The notes under the pieces are model-generated. The model saw nothing but the letters and a program-made list of their open reading frames with translations, did no database searches and was not told the origin of the DNA. A program made the position numbers and the translations under genes. From contig CATVXH010000002.1 in assembly GCA_958347955.1 (NCBI GenBank), positions 124,001-188,000 on the forward strand: a stretch of 64,000 nt of DNA, given 5' to 3'. This DNA is from an uncultured Sutterella sp. (GTDB taxonomy: Bacteria; Pseudomonadota; Gammaproteobacteria; Burkholderiales; Burkholderiaceae_F). Of this stretch, positions 35,435 through 44,775 are shown in pieces (position 1 is the first letter of the stretch; each line of letters begins with the position of its first letter).

Positions 35435-36040
35435 ATGATTAACTTACCTTCCAGTCATTCGGATCCATTAGTTATCGGTGTGGGTGCTCACCGTGTTTGT
35501 TACATTCATCCGAATGATCCGAAAAAATGCATCAAGGTGATCTATAAGTCCGATGACGAAATCGCCAAAAAGGAGATTAGAAGGGAATTGGCCTACTATA
35601 GGCATCTCAATACTTATTTAAAAGATTGGCGAGGCATGACCCGGTATCACGGCGAGGTGGAGACAAATTTGGGAACCGGTTACGTCTATGATCGTGTGAT
35701 GGATTTTGACGGAAAGATTTCACAGACGATAACGGACCGCTACAAGATTGAGAATTTGAAAGACAACTGGCGGGAACTTCAGACGCTTGTTGAGACTTTA
35801 GAGAAATACATGTGGGATAACCGCATTGTGACGATGGCTCTTAAACCTCACAATGTTTTGTGTCAACGCATCAGTGAAAATGAAATTTTCCCGGTGATTT
35901 TTGACAATATCGGCATAGCGACACGTATTCCGGTTGTGCTTTACTGCCCGTGGTTGTGTCATCGCAAGCAAAAGAAATTGTTTGCCAAATTTGAACATCA
36001 ACCGTTAATGCAAGCGTTAAGGAAGTTGCAGCGCGGTTAA
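35435..36040 (+). CDS. YrbL-like kinase-fold protein, copy 2
   Basis: A 201-residue tandem paralogue of the gene before it, sharing LPSSHSDPLVIGVGAHRVCY, the KCIKVIY lysine, LKDWRGM, LGTGYVYDRVMDFDGK, VTMALKPHNVLC and VIFDNIG. The catalytic-loop Asp is again replaced. The gap between copies is 19 bases, so both are probably read together with the downstream WaaG- and WaaP-like genes. Biochemical role is not established for the family. Confidence 0.8.
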   Translation: MINLPSSHSDPLVIGVGAHRVCYIHPNDPKKCIKVIYKSDDEIAKKEIRRELAYYRHLNTYLKDWRGMTRYHGEVETNLGTGYVYDRVMDFDGKISQTITDRYKIENLKDNWRELQTLVETLEKYMWDNRIVTMALKPHNVLCQRISENEIFPVIFDNIGIATRIPVVLYCPWLCHRKQKKLFAKFEHQPLMQALRKLQRG

Positions 36041-36058
36041 TGAACGGTATATGTAAAA

Positions 36059-37168
36059 ATGAAAGTTGCTCTCTGTCTCTATAAATATTTCCCATACGGG
36101 GGCTTGCAAAGGGATTTTTTGAGAATCGCCAACGAAATAATTGCCCGTGGGCACGAAGTCAGGGTATACGTTCAGTCATGGCAAGGTGAGAAGCCCCAAA
36201 ATATGGAGATTATCCAGGTGCCCGTCCGGGCGTTGAGCAATCACCGAAAGGCGCAGAAATTCCACGCTTGGGTGATGGAGCATCTTCGTAAAAACCCGGT
36301 TGATCGGTTGGTTGGCTTCAATAAAATGCCCGATTTGGATGTCTACTATGGGGCCGACATCTGTTATGAGGAAAAAGTCCAAACGGAAAAAGGCTTTTTC
36401 TATCGTCTCACACCGAGATATCACCATCTGCATAACTTCGAAGCTCAAACGGTGGGGCGTGGGCTAAAGACCAAGCTCATGATTATTACACCGAAGCAAA
36501 AAGTGGAGTTTCAGAAGCATTATCAAACCGAAGACGAGCGTTTTTATCTACTTCCTCCGGGAATTGCCAAGGATAGAAAGTACACGAATTTTTCGGACGC
36601 CAAGAGACAGGCGATTCGTGAGAAACTGCAATTAAAGCCGGAAGACTTTTTGGTCATCCAAATCGGTTCTGACTTTAAACGCAAAGGCTTGGATCGGTCG
36701 ATCGCCGCCTTGTCTTCATTGCCTCAGGAAGTGCGCTCGCATACTCACTTGTATGTTTTGGGGCAGGATAAGTCTCAAGCTTATGAACAACAGGCTCGTC
36801 AATCAGGGGTCGCGTCACAGGTGCATATTTTGGGTGGACGTGATGACGTAGCAGACTTTATCGCCGCTGCCGATCTTTTTGTGCATCCCGCGCGCTCTGA
36901 AAACACCGGCACGGTCATTCTGGAAGCGATGGTCGGAGGCGTTCCTCAAATTGTGACTGAAGTTTGTGGTTACGCCCATTATGTGCGTGAAGCCGATAGC
37001 GGTCTGGTATTGGATTCCCCATTTAGTCAGGAGCAGTTTAACGAGTTTATGCTCCAAGCTTTGAATAAGCAGTTGCTTTCTCGCTGGCGCGGCAATGCTT
37101 GCCGGTTTGCTGACACGGAAGATCTTTATTCATTGCCTCAAAAAGCCGCGGACATTATTTTGGAATAA
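36059..37168 (+). CDS. WaaG-like LPS core glycosyltransferase (GT4)
   Basis: A 369-residue GT-B glycosyltransferase. It opens with MKVALCLYKYFPYGGLQRDFLRIA, the recognisable WaaG/RfaG start (acceptor loop), and contains VIQIGSDFKRKGLDRSIAAL and the GT4 donor-site motif VHPARSENTGTVILEAMVGGVP near residue 280. WaaG adds the first hexose to heptose II of the LPS inner core. A WaaP-like kinase gene begins two bases after its stop, the classic waaG-waaP order. Donor sugar not determined by sequence. Confidence 0.9.
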   Translation: MKVALCLYKYFPYGGLQRDFLRIANEIIARGHEVRVYVQSWQGEKPQNMEIIQVPVRALSNHRKAQKFHAWVMEHLRKNPVDRLVGFNKMPDLDVYYGADICYEEKVQTEKGFFYRLTPRYHHLHNFEAQTVGRGLKTKLMIITPKQKVEFQKHYQTEDERFYLLPPGIAKDRKYTNFSDAKRQAIREKLQLKPEDFLVIQIGSDFKRKGLDRSIAALSSLPQEVRSHTHLYVLGQDKSQAYEQQARQSGVASQVHILGGRDDVADFIAAADLFVHPARSENTGTVILEAMVGGVPQIVTEVCGYAHYVREADSGLVLDSPFSQEQFNEFMLQALNKQLLSRWRGNACRFADTEDLYSLPQKAADIILE

Positions 37169-37170
37169 CT

Positions 37171-37968
37171 ATGCTTATCTTAAAGAAACCTTTTGACGAT
37201 CTTTGGAAGGGTAAAGACGCTTTTGAGGAAGTAGAAAAGATCTCAGGAGAAGTCTACCGATCGGTTGCCACTCGAGAAACCCTTCGCTTTGAGGTGCGGG
37301 GCAAAGGCTATTACCTTAAATTGCACCACGGAATCACCTATAAGGAATTCTTTAAGAACGTGTTTTCATTTCATGCGCCGGTTTTGGGCGCTCGAAACGA
37401 ATGGCGAGCTATTAACCGATTGGCGCAGCTGGGTGTTGATACGATGAAAGGCGTTGCATACGGTGAAAGGGGATTAAACCCGATTAAACAGACGTCTTTT
37501 ATTGTGACGGAAGATTTAGCACCCTGCATTAGTTTGGAAGATTTTTGTGAGAAGTGGGCAACCGAACCTCCAGCGTATTCTGTAAAAAAAGCCTTGGTTA
37601 CACGTGTGGCGGAGATGGTTCGCAAGATGCACGAAGCCGGTATCAATCACCGAGATTGCTATATTTGTCACTTTTTACTTCAGCTTCCGTTTGACGATTT
37701 GAATAATTTCAAACTTTCTATTATCGATTTGCACCGCGCTCAAATTCGCGCTCAAGTGCCCTATCGTTGGAGAAATAAGGATTTGGTGGCGTTGTACTAC
37801 TCGGTGATGGATATAGGATTGAAACCTCAAGACTATCTGAGGTTTTTGAAAATTTATTTCAATGGCCGTCCATTGAAAGAAATTTTTAAAGATGAGGCAA
37901 AACTGATTGAATCCTTTGAGGTAAAAGCTCAAAAGATTCGCGCCCGCACTCTTAAAAAGGGGCTCTAA
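37171..37968 (+). CDS. waaP: WaaP-like LPS core heptose kinase
   Basis: A 265-residue kinase phosphorylating an inner-core heptose of LPS, which strengthens the outer membrane through divalent-cation bridging. The family hallmarks are visible: YYLKLHHGITYKEFFKN, GARNEWRAINRL, the catalytic loop GINHRDCYICHFLL (Asp) and the metal site LSIIDLHRAQIR. Length is normal. It abuts the third YrbL-like gene with no spacer and follows the WaaG-like gene directly, so the group is probably one operon. Confidence 0.93.
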   Translation: MLILKKPFDDLWKGKDAFEEVEKISGEVYRSVATRETLRFEVRGKGYYLKLHHGITYKEFFKNVFSFHAPVLGARNEWRAINRLAQLGVDTMKGVAYGERGLNPIKQTSFIVTEDLAPCISLEDFCEKWATEPPAYSVKKALVTRVAEMVRKMHEAGINHRDCYICHFLLQLPFDDLNNFKLSIIDLHRAQIRAQVPYRWRNKDLVALYYSVMDIGLKPQDYLRFLKIYFNGRPLKEIFKDEAKLIESFEVKAQKIRARTLKKGL

Positions 37969-38547
37969 ATGGAAGTCCATCTTGGAAAATTTCTTGGTCG
38001 GGGCATGGATCGGTTCTGCTACGAGAACCTGGACAATCCGAATACTTGTTTGAAAGTTTCAAAGCTAGATAATTCCCGTCAATCCATAAAAGAGGCGAGA
38101 TATTTCAAATATCTTCAGAAAAAAGGCATCGCGCCTTCTTTTATGCCAAAGTTCGTGGGTCTTTACACGATCGGCAACGACATGATTATGGAGCAGGAGT
38201 ACTTCAGAACAACGGAAGAAGTGACTGCAATCGGATTGAGGGAGTACCTTTCTGTCGCCACAGATGCTGAACTATTGGAATTAGAAAAAGAGCTTCAGAA
38301 ATTGAAAGCTGAGATGATCCGTTTAAATGTTATTGTGACGGATATGAGGACAACCAATTTTATGGTGATGCTCAAGGGGACAAAGATTGAAAGACTCGTA
38401 GTTTTTGACGGATACGGATGTCCCGAGTTAGTCCCCTTGGCTCAGTGGATTCCCTGTATAGGCAAGCGCAAACTCGAAAAACATTGGAAGCGCTTTTTTG
38501 GCCGTTATGAAGCTGAAAAGGTTCAGTATCGTCAAGGTAAGGTATGA
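37969..38547 (+). CDS. YrbL-like kinase-fold protein, copy 3
   Basis: A 192-residue member of the YrbL family, more distant than copies 1 and 2. It starts immediately after the WaaP stop. Features: FLGRGMDRFCYENLDNPNTC, KVSKLD (possible ATP Lys), MIMEQEYF hinge, IVTDMRTTNFMVM in the catalytic-loop position with an Asp, and VVFDGYGC in the DFG position. Because it retains an Asp in the loop, it is the best candidate of the three for an active kinase. It converges with the ligase-like gene only 4 bases away. Confidence 0.78.
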   Translation: MEVHLGKFLGRGMDRFCYENLDNPNTCLKVSKLDNSRQSIKEARYFKYLQKKGIAPSFMPKFVGLYTIGNDMIMEQEYFRTTEEVTAIGLREYLSVATDAELLELEKELQKLKAEMIRLNVIVTDMRTTNFMVMLKGTKIERLVVFDGYGCPELVPLAQWIPCIGKRKLEKHWKRFFGRYEAEKVQYRQGKV

Positions 38548-38551
38548 GTTA

Positions 38552-39733
38552 TTACTTAAATTTGGCCTTTAATGATTGATCAGTAACGCAGAGCAGAGTC
38601 CAAAAAATCACAAAGGGGAAGAGCATATCTTGCTCGAACATATTTCGTTCAACTAGGCCTGTGGACAGTATAGAAGTAAGAACACAGGTCCTTGTGAGAT
38701 CCTTGATGCTGTTACTAAATAAGTAAACCATTGATACGCTCCATGCCACAGCAAGCACTATGCCACCGGTTGCCAATGCAATCAGAAAATCATTGTGGAA
38801 ATGCGCGATCTCCCAGTCCAAGGGAAATGTAACACCTGCACTCAGCATGGCATTGGGTGCATCACTTCCCCAACCGAACAATGGTGCTAAAGGAAATCCA
38901 CGAAGTACCATTTTCCACATCTCAATCCTGAGCCCCCAAGAGGTATATGAATTTCCTGCTTCAAGTTGCTGAATATCTTGAATACCGCTTTGCATTCGTC
39001 CTGTTGCAAAGGAGAGGACTATTAATACAATGAAAATTAGCCCAAAGAAGAGACAATATTTACGGTTATTCTTGTTGCCGAACAATAAAAAAACACCCGC
39101 ACAAGAACCATAAGCAAGAATTGCGTTCCTAACTTCGGACATTACTGTTACAGCTAATGTAAAAAGAATAGTGAATCCGAGAAACAAACACTCAAATCGA
39201 TCATGGTTCCCGCTGTCAATTGAAAGAAGAAAATATGAGGTTAATCCAACGTTTATAAAAGTTAATACGGCAAATAATTCATTTCTGTTTGCACCGATAA
39301 TATTTGTAGTGGCACCGTTTTTTAAAATGTAGACAGTAATAGCTATATCAAAAGCTGTTAAGCAGAAGGCAAATACCAATAAAATAGTCTTTCTTCTTAG
39401 ATTGAAACAGTATAAAGACGAGAAAATTAGAATAACTAATAAAACAGCATTAAGGTATTGGGTCAAATCTTTTGTACCGTGAACAAACATCAAAATCACG
39501 GTACCCAATACCCATGGTACCCACGGCAAAACGATAATTTTTAAATGTTGAAAAAACTGTTGAGTCTTAAGAGTAGGGTATGAAAAAAATATGGCTACAA
39601 GACTCAATGCAAAAATACTGTACTTAAAATTGTTGGCTCCAAAGATATCCCCGAAGTAACAACTTATCGTCAGGAGTAGTAGTAAAAATTCTGAAATATA
39701 GAAATACGCTGCTTTTTGAGCACTGGGCGACAT
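38552..39733 (-). CDS. O-antigen ligase/polymerase-like membrane protein (WaaL/Wzy type)
   Basis: A 393-residue protein with about eleven hydrophobic helices and a periplasmic loop near residues 225-330. The end of that loop has the Wzy_C/WaaL hallmark HFHNDFLIALATGG, preceded by FGWGSDAPNAML. The MSEVRNAILAYGSC motif carries the conserved Arg. Members join O-antigen to lipid A-core or polymerise glycans; the two are hard to separate by sequence. Its place beside core-assembly genes favours a ligase. AT-rich compared with dnaE, and it starts a four-gene minus-strand group from its 3' end. Confidence 0.82.
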   Translation of the reverse strand: MSPSAQKAAYFYISEFLLLLLTISCYFGDIFGANNFKYSIFALSLVAIFFSYPTLKTQQFFQHLKIIVLPWVPWVLGTVILMFVHGTKDLTQYLNAVLLVILIFSSLYCFNLRRKTILLVFAFCLTAFDIAITVYILKNGATTNIIGANRNELFAVLTFINVGLTSYFLLSIDSGNHDRFECLFLGFTILFTLAVTVMSEVRNAILAYGSCAGVFLLFGNKNNRKYCLFFGLIFIVLIVLSFATGRMQSGIQDIQQLEAGNSYTSWGLRIEMWKMVLRGFPLAPLFGWGSDAPNAMLSAGVTFPLDWEIAHFHNDFLIALATGGIVLAVAWSVSMVYLFSNSIKDLTRTCVLTSILSTGLVERNMFEQDMLFPFVIFWTLLCVTDQSLKAKFK

Positions 39734-39798
39734 TTTAAGTTTTCTCGTAAAAAAGAGAATTCAAATTAGTTTTTTCAACCGCATAGATTGATAAATTT

Positions 39799-40977
39799 TT
39801 ATTTATTATTGACAATGACTTTTAACAAATTGTCCCATTTTTGCCATACCGTGTCCGGCGAATACGCTAATGATATCTGTTTAGATTGATTACCTAATTT
39901 TTGGCGCAATTCATAACTGTCCATAAGTTTCGCCAATGCTGTTGCAAACTCTTTTGGTTGAGGTTGCACCAAAAAACCATTAACATCATTTTGAATCATT
40001 GATTTCATTGACGGGCAATCTTGACAACCAACAACAGGCAGCCCGGCAGACATTGCTTCTAAAAGAGCTAAACTGAGACCTTCAAATTCAGAAGGAAATG
40101 CAAAAATAGAGCCAGATCTTAATTTTTCTCCAACTTCACTTGTTGGTCCCTTTAGCAAGAATCTGTCCTCCAAGTTTTTATTTTTAATCAGCGATCTTAT
40201 ATAGGCTCCATATTCTTTATGGAGATCGCTTTCTCCATACCATTCACATTTCCAATCAGGATATTGATCTTTCAATAAAGCAAATGCTTCAATAAGCAAC
40301 TCAGGTCTTTTTTGTCGCAGTACGCGGGCTACATTTAAAATCTTCTTTTCAGTAAGAGGTGAGACTTTATCGTACTGAGGTGCAACATTAGGAATACAGA
40401 CGACCTTTGTATTCGGATGAATTTGCTTAATGATATCAACGTACTCAGGTAAAAGGACCTGAATATAAGCTGATGAACCAACGGCATTGCGACAAGATAC
40501 ATAACTCTGTCTCGAAACGAACTTAGCCGGTGTTAGATGAAACATCGTAATGACAGGCTTATCTATTTTCAGAATGTCCTTGAGGATATAGGTAGTCTGA
40601 GGCTGATAAGATATGATTACATCCGCATCTTTCCATAATTCCAAAGATTGTTTGATATTTTCAGCTTTCCAGAAACTGGAAATAAAATACCTCTTTCCTC
40701 TTCTTTTTTCCCTATTAAAGCTGAAAGCTCTGATTGAACGGATAGGTTCAAGATCAAAAATGCTTGGTTTTTGATATGTATTGATGAATTGAACCTCATC
40801 ATGAAGTTCAAATCCCGGACTACCTTGATTCTCATCATGGCAGATAGCGGTTACTTTGTATCCCCTTTTTGTGAGCTCATTGGCCATTTCGCAAAACACT
40901 TTTTCAGTTCCGCCTTTTGCGTTCACAACTCGCCAAATATCAACCAATACTATGTGGGGTTTAGAAGAGACTGTCAT
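39799..40977 (-). CDS. Glycosyltransferase family 4
   Basis: A 392-residue GT-B enzyme using a nucleotide-sugar donor. It begins with IVLVDIWRVVNAKGGTEKVFC (acceptor domain glycine loop) and has ILNVARVLRQKRPELLIEAF and the donor-site motif FPSEFEGLSLALLEAMSAGLPVVG. Located between the ligase-like gene and a GT2 gene on the same strand, 27 bases after the latter. AT-rich. Probably extends the LPS outer core; sugar specificity unknown. Confidence 0.88.
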   Translation of the reverse strand: MTVSSKPHIVLVDIWRVVNAKGGTEKVFCEMANELTKRGYKVTAICHDENQGSPGFELHDEVQFINTYQKPSIFDLEPIRSIRAFSFNREKRRGKRYFISSFWKAENIKQSLELWKDADVIISYQPQTTYILKDILKIDKPVITMFHLTPAKFVSRQSYVSCRNAVGSSAYIQVLLPEYVDIIKQIHPNTKVVCIPNVAPQYDKVSPLTEKKILNVARVLRQKRPELLIEAFALLKDQYPDWKCEWYGESDLHKEYGAYIRSLIKNKNLEDRFLLKGPTSEVGEKLRSGSIFAFPSEFEGLSLALLEAMSAGLPVVGCQDCPSMKSMIQNDVNGFLVQPQPKEFATALAKLMDSYELRQKLGNQSKQISLAYSPDTVWQKWDNLLKVIVNNK

Positions 40978-41004
40978 TTGATTTCAATGTAAGTTTGTTT
41001 GTTG

Positions 41005-42042
41005 CTATTCAAAATAAAAACGCTGTTTGTTTTTACCTTTAGAATTATTTCGTAGTATTTTAAAGTAAATGTTCAGAAAGCAGGAACCGCATCGAAATAG
41101 GAAAAAACGTTGCCGATATTTTTTGTTCAATTCAGTTCCGCTACTAAGCTTCAAAATCGTTTGATAGTACTCTGACAGCGATTTCCAATGCTCTGGTGAA
41201 TATTCATTTTCCGTGAAGCAGCGCCGCACAGCCTGCCACCATCCGTTTAATAACCGAATCAACGTGCCTTCACGAAGGTACGGATTTTCTGCTTTTTCTA
41301 TTTCCTCAGTCAGAGAATTAAAAAGCAAAATATCCTGGTTGTATTGCTTTTTGCTATGAGAAAGGGATGATTTTCTCAATCTATACAAATATGTTTGATT
41401 GGAAAAAACAACCCCTGAATGCACGGCTTTGGTGGCTCTTAACATGAAGTCTTTATCTTCACCTTTGCCAAGCTTTTCATGAAAACGCAACCCTTGAATT
41501 GCGGAAAGTCGGTAACAGCGGTTGCCGATAAAAAAGAGCGAACTAGGAGACGAAAAGTTACGCCACTGACCTAAAGTGAAAAAATGTGCGTAAATGTTGT
41601 CTAAATCCAGAAGCACCGGTTCGTGAAGATTAAATTCTTTATTTTGGGGACCTCTGAGATCAAAGGAACGGCAACCGCACACTAAGTAAGGCACATCGAA
41701 GCGGATAATGTTGTCAGCAAATTTTGCCAGGAAATCTTCTGTGACAATATCATCGGAATCGACAAAGCAGACATAATCAAAATTCTTCACTCTTTCAATG
41801 TAATCAAGAGCGAAGTTTCGAGCTGAAGAGACTCCACCATTCGGTTTGGTCAATACCTTTATCGGGTAGGACTGCGTCTCGTAGGTTTTGAGTATACTGA
41901 GTGAATCGTCAGTTGAACCGTCATCAACTGTAATTACCGAAAAGTTCTTATATGTCTGCGCAAATAAAGAATCCAGCGTTTCTTTTAAATAGCGGGCAGA
42001 GTTGTAAACTGGGACGATAATGGCAAATGACGGTTCACTCAT
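41005..42042 (-). CDS. Glycosyltransferase family 2
   Basis: A 345-residue GT-A enzyme. The N-terminal catalytic domain is typical: FAIIVPVYNSARYLKETLDS, VITVDDGSTDDSLSIL, NGGVSSARNFALDY and the metal-binding CFVDSDDIV. The C-terminal part after residue 210 is variable and basic. Strand and spacing put it in the same unit as the neighbouring GT4 and heptosyltransferase genes. The donor is unknown. Confidence 0.88.
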   Translation of the reverse strand: MSEPSFAIIVPVYNSARYLKETLDSLFAQTYKNFSVITVDDGSTDDSLSILKTYETQSYPIKVLTKPNGGVSSARNFALDYIERVKNFDYVCFVDSDDIVTEDFLAKFADNIIRFDVPYLVCGCRSFDLRGPQNKEFNLHEPVLLDLDNIYAHFFTLGQWRNFSSPSSLFFIGNRCYRLSAIQGLRFHEKLGKGEDKDFMLRATKAVHSGVVFSNQTYLYRLRKSSLSHSKKQYNQDILLFNSLTEEIEKAENPYLREGTLIRLLNGWWQAVRRCFTENEYSPEHWKSLSEYYQTILKLSSGTELNKKYRQRFFLFRCGSCFLNIYFKILRNNSKGKNKQRFYFE

Positions 42043-42108
42043 TTAGTGAGCTCCAATTTTTCGCGGCCAAAACCCTAATCGAATTTTCTCCGCGAGTAAT
42101 CCTTTACG

Positions 42109-43047
42109 TTATTTGAAAAGTTCTTCAATTTTGGAGATGACTTCTTCCTTAGAGGGCCACCGTCCTTCTTCACCTAAAACGATAGCGTTCGGATTCCAGG
42201 GACCTGTGCGTTTCGGATCCGTGACGCCAATTAAAGTGATTTGACGTGCGCCAACGGCAGCTGCCACGTGGCTGATGCCGGAGTCGTTAGCGATCACTAA
42301 TTGCGCTTCTTTACACAAAGCGGCGTAGGTGCCGAGATTGGTCGGCGGCAAATGAGTTGCGTCAGGGCAGGCGACTTTGGCATCAGCGGCTTCGTCGGGG
42401 GACGGCAGCACGATGGGCTCAATGCCCAAGTCCCGCAGGGGTTTCACAACACAGTTAATTTCCGTCCAATGCTTGATCTTACCGTGATGAACGCCTCGGG
42501 CGATCGGCGCGATTAGCGCAAATTTTTCCGGGATATTAAATTTTTCAATCAGGTTCTTGGCACCTGCCGTATGACGGGTGATGAGCTTTAAGCCCAGATC
42601 ACTTGTGGGTTTTGTCCAGGCAGGCTCTTTTCCCCATGCCTTGATTGCGCCCATAGTAGCAGCAAAAAAGCGTTCCACTTCATGGATGTTTTTTTCCGGT
42701 TCGGGCACCTTTTGGTCTAACAAAAGAAAACGCCCATCGGTGGGGAAGCCCGCGGCGCGGATGCCCGCTAAACGGAATTGAAGGGCTGAGCCAAAGGAAT
42801 TCGGGAAAAGCAATCCCAACGGCTTATTGAGCTGTTCCGATAAATAATGAAGTCGCTGAAGGTCTTCGCTGACATGGCCTTCAATCGGATCAAACCGCCA
42901 TCCCATGCCAAGCATTAAGTCTTCGGCGAATCGCTTACCGACAAGGTAGGGGGTGAAGCCGCTTGCTTCCAATAAGCGCAAAGAAGGTAATGTCATGCAG
43001 CAGTCACCCACATGATTCGGTAATCGGCAAACAACAATCGGATTCAT
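42109..43047 (-). CDS. Heptosyltransferase family protein (GT9)
   Basis: A 312-residue glycosyltransferase of the ADP-heptose:LPS type. It starts IVVCRLPNHVGDCCMTLPSL, the RxxxxGD motif of GT9 acceptor domains, and ends with the donor motif LVIANDSGISHVAAAVGAR and TLIGVTDPKRTGPWNP. WaaF/WaaQ-type enzymes place heptose on the inner core. It is the most upstream gene of the minus-strand group and is less AT-rich than the two before it, consistent with a conserved core function. Which heptose it adds cannot be told. Confidence 0.87.
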   Translation of the reverse strand: MNPIVVCRLPNHVGDCCMTLPSLRLLEASGFTPYLVGKRFAEDLMLGMGWRFDPIEGHVSEDLQRLHYLSEQLNKPLGLLFPNSFGSALQFRLAGIRAAGFPTDGRFLLLDQKVPEPEKNIHEVERFFAATMGAIKAWGKEPAWTKPTSDLGLKLITRHTAGAKNLIEKFNIPEKFALIAPIARGVHHGKIKHWTEINCVVKPLRDLGIEPIVLPSPDEAADAKVACPDATHLPPTNLGTYAALCKEAQLVIANDSGISHVAAAVGARQITLIGVTDPKRTGPWNPNAIVLGEEGRWPSKEEVISKIEELFK

Positions 43048-43158
43048 AACAGTCTCGTTTTAATAAGCTGATACAGAAAGGAAAACAATGACACATTTTA
43101 CTCGACTTAAAACTCTAAAATAAAACTTAATCATTCAAATTTTTTGGGGAGAAATTCA

Positions 43159-43902
43159 ATGCAAAAGATTACTCAGATGGCAACCGCTGGTGTATTGGCG
43201 ATGACGATGTCGGCGGCGATGGCGGCAGACTCTATGAACGGAACAGTGCTTTCCGAAAAAGGGATGACAATGACTGTGACGGGAACCGCATCGGTGACCA
43301 TTCCAAATGATGAAGCGCAAATGCATTGGTCTGTGTCATCGCAAGCGAAAACCTTAAAGGAAGCCACTGCTGAGGCCATTAAAACGATGAACGAGGGGCT
43401 GGCTCAGATTAAAGCAGTGAGTGATCAGTTGCAGCTTCAGACTCAATCGATGAATTCATACCCTGTGTATGGCGAAACAAAAGGCAATCAGACACCGAAG
43501 ATCGTAGCGTGGCGTGTTTCCCAATCTCTGGAAGTCATCGCGCCTAACATTGACTTGGTCCCTCAGGTTATAGAAAAAGTGAACGGCACTTTGGCGCTCG
43601 ATAATTTGAATTTCCGAGTCTCCGATAAAGCCAAAGCCAAACAGGACGAGTCGCTCTATAAGATGGCGGTGGCAGACGCTACACAGCGGGCGGTGTGGAT
43701 TGCCCAATCCGTGGGCAGCAGTCCAGCCAAGGTGGAACTTCAATCGTTGCGTTTTGGCAGCAACGGCACGCCTCGTCCGATGAATGTGCTGATGAGAGCC
43801 TCCGCAAAATCCATGGATGCGGCGATGCCCGCGCCTGAGATTGAAGCCGGCACCAGTGACTTGAGTTTGACTGTGACCGCGGAGGTTTTAATTAAACGTT
43901 AG
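43159..43902 (+). CDS. SIMPL domain (DUF541) periplasmic protein
   Basis: A 247-residue exported protein. The ATG at 43159 has a GGGGAGA ribosome-binding site and begins a clean signal peptide (cleavage after SAAMA, near residue 22). The mature part has the SIMPL pattern: MTVTGTASVTIPNDEAQMHWSV, then KTMNEGLAQIKAV and a central WRVSQSLEVIAPN, and ends DLSLTVTAEVLIKR. The family is linked to oxidative-stress protection (E. coli YggE), though its biochemical function is not settled. Stands alone and is followed by a clear terminator. Confidence 0.88.
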   Translation: MQKITQMATAGVLAMTMSAAMAADSMNGTVLSEKGMTMTVTGTASVTIPNDEAQMHWSVSSQAKTLKEATAEAIKTMNEGLAQIKAVSDQLQLQTQSMNSYPVYGETKGNQTPKIVAWRVSQSLEVIAPNIDLVPQVIEKVNGTLALDNLNFRVSDKAKAKQDESLYKMAVADATQRAVWIAQSVGSSPAKVELQSLRFGSNGTPRPMNVLMRASAKSMDAAMPAPEIEAGTSDLSLTVTAEVLIKR

Positions 43903-43930
43903 AGCATCACAAAATCACTGCTTCCATGAG

Positions 43931-43952
43931 AGCCCGCCTTCGGTGGGCTTTC
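43931..43952 (+). terminator. Rho-independent terminator after the SIMPL gene
   Basis: AGCCCGCC and GGTGGGCT pair over eight positions (one G-U) with loop TTC, then TTTCGT. Located 28 bases after the stop codon. Confidence 0.65.
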
Positions 43953-44088
43953 GTATAAGACAAAAGTGTTACATTCCTTTAAGAAGTCTTCAATAAAAAT
44001 ATTTTGCGGTTAACATGGGCTCAGAGGCGGAAGAGACCGCCAATAGCGTACAATAAGCGGATTAAATTTAGTCAGGGAGATCAGACTC

Positions 44089-44748
44089 ATGAACCCAAAG
44101 TACCCTCACCCCATATTGGCCCGTGAAGGTTGGCCTTTTATCGGCGGTACTTTTCTTTTGGCTTTTTTATGGACCGCGTTCGCAGGATTCGGTTTTATCG
44201 CGGCTGTTTTGTGGATTCTTTTCATTATTGTCACACAGTTTTTCCGCGATCCTCCAAGAACTGTGCCTTCAATGCCAGAGGCGGTGCTCTCGCCCGCTGA
44301 CGGTCAAATTGTCAAGGTTGAAAAGACCATTGACCCCTTTACCAATGAAGAGGCAATTTTGATCAGCGTCTTCATGAATCTTTTTAATGTTCACTGCCAA
44401 CGTTTTCCGGTCAACGGAACGGTGGAAGATGTTCAGTACTATCCCGGCAAATTCTTAAACGCGGATCTTGATAAAGCCAGTACTGAAAATGAACGCAATG
44501 CTGTGATCGTTCGCGTCAACGACGGCAACCGCATCACGGTTGTCCAGGTGGCCGGCCTTGTGGCCCGTCGCATCCTTTGCTACATCCAAAAGGGCGACGA
44601 ACTCACCAAGGGCGAGCGTTACGGCTTCATTCGTTTCGGCAGCCGTTTGGACGTTTACCTGCCCACGGATGCAACACCTTGCGTCACCATTGGTGAAAAG
44701 GTGCTCGGCACCGAAACTATTTTGGCTAAATTGGCTCCCAAAGCCTAA
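44089..44748 (+). CDS. psd: Phosphatidylserine decarboxylase proenzyme (short type)
   Basis: Converts phosphatidylserine to phosphatidylethanolamine, the donor lipid for enzymes such as EptA. 219 residues, the short proteobacterial/actinobacterial Psd type with an N-terminal hydrophobic anchor (residues 15-50). The self-cleavage site is at Gly-Ser in IRFGSRLDVYLP near residue 184, where the pyruvoyl group forms. VLSPADGQIV and VFMNLFNVHCQRFPVNG are the conserved core. It is followed by pssA 27 bases on, giving the full two-step pathway. Confidence 0.94.
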   Translation: MNPKYPHPILAREGWPFIGGTFLLAFLWTAFAGFGFIAAVLWILFIIVTQFFRDPPRTVPSMPEAVLSPADGQIVKVEKTIDPFTNEEAILISVFMNLFNVHCQRFPVNGTVEDVQYYPGKFLNADLDKASTENERNAVIVRVNDGNRITVVQVAGLVARRILCYIQKGDELTKGERYGFIRFGSRLDVYLPTDATPCVTIGEKVLGTETILAKLAPKA

Positions 44749-44775
44749 AAACAGGACACAGGAAAAGGTTTTACT

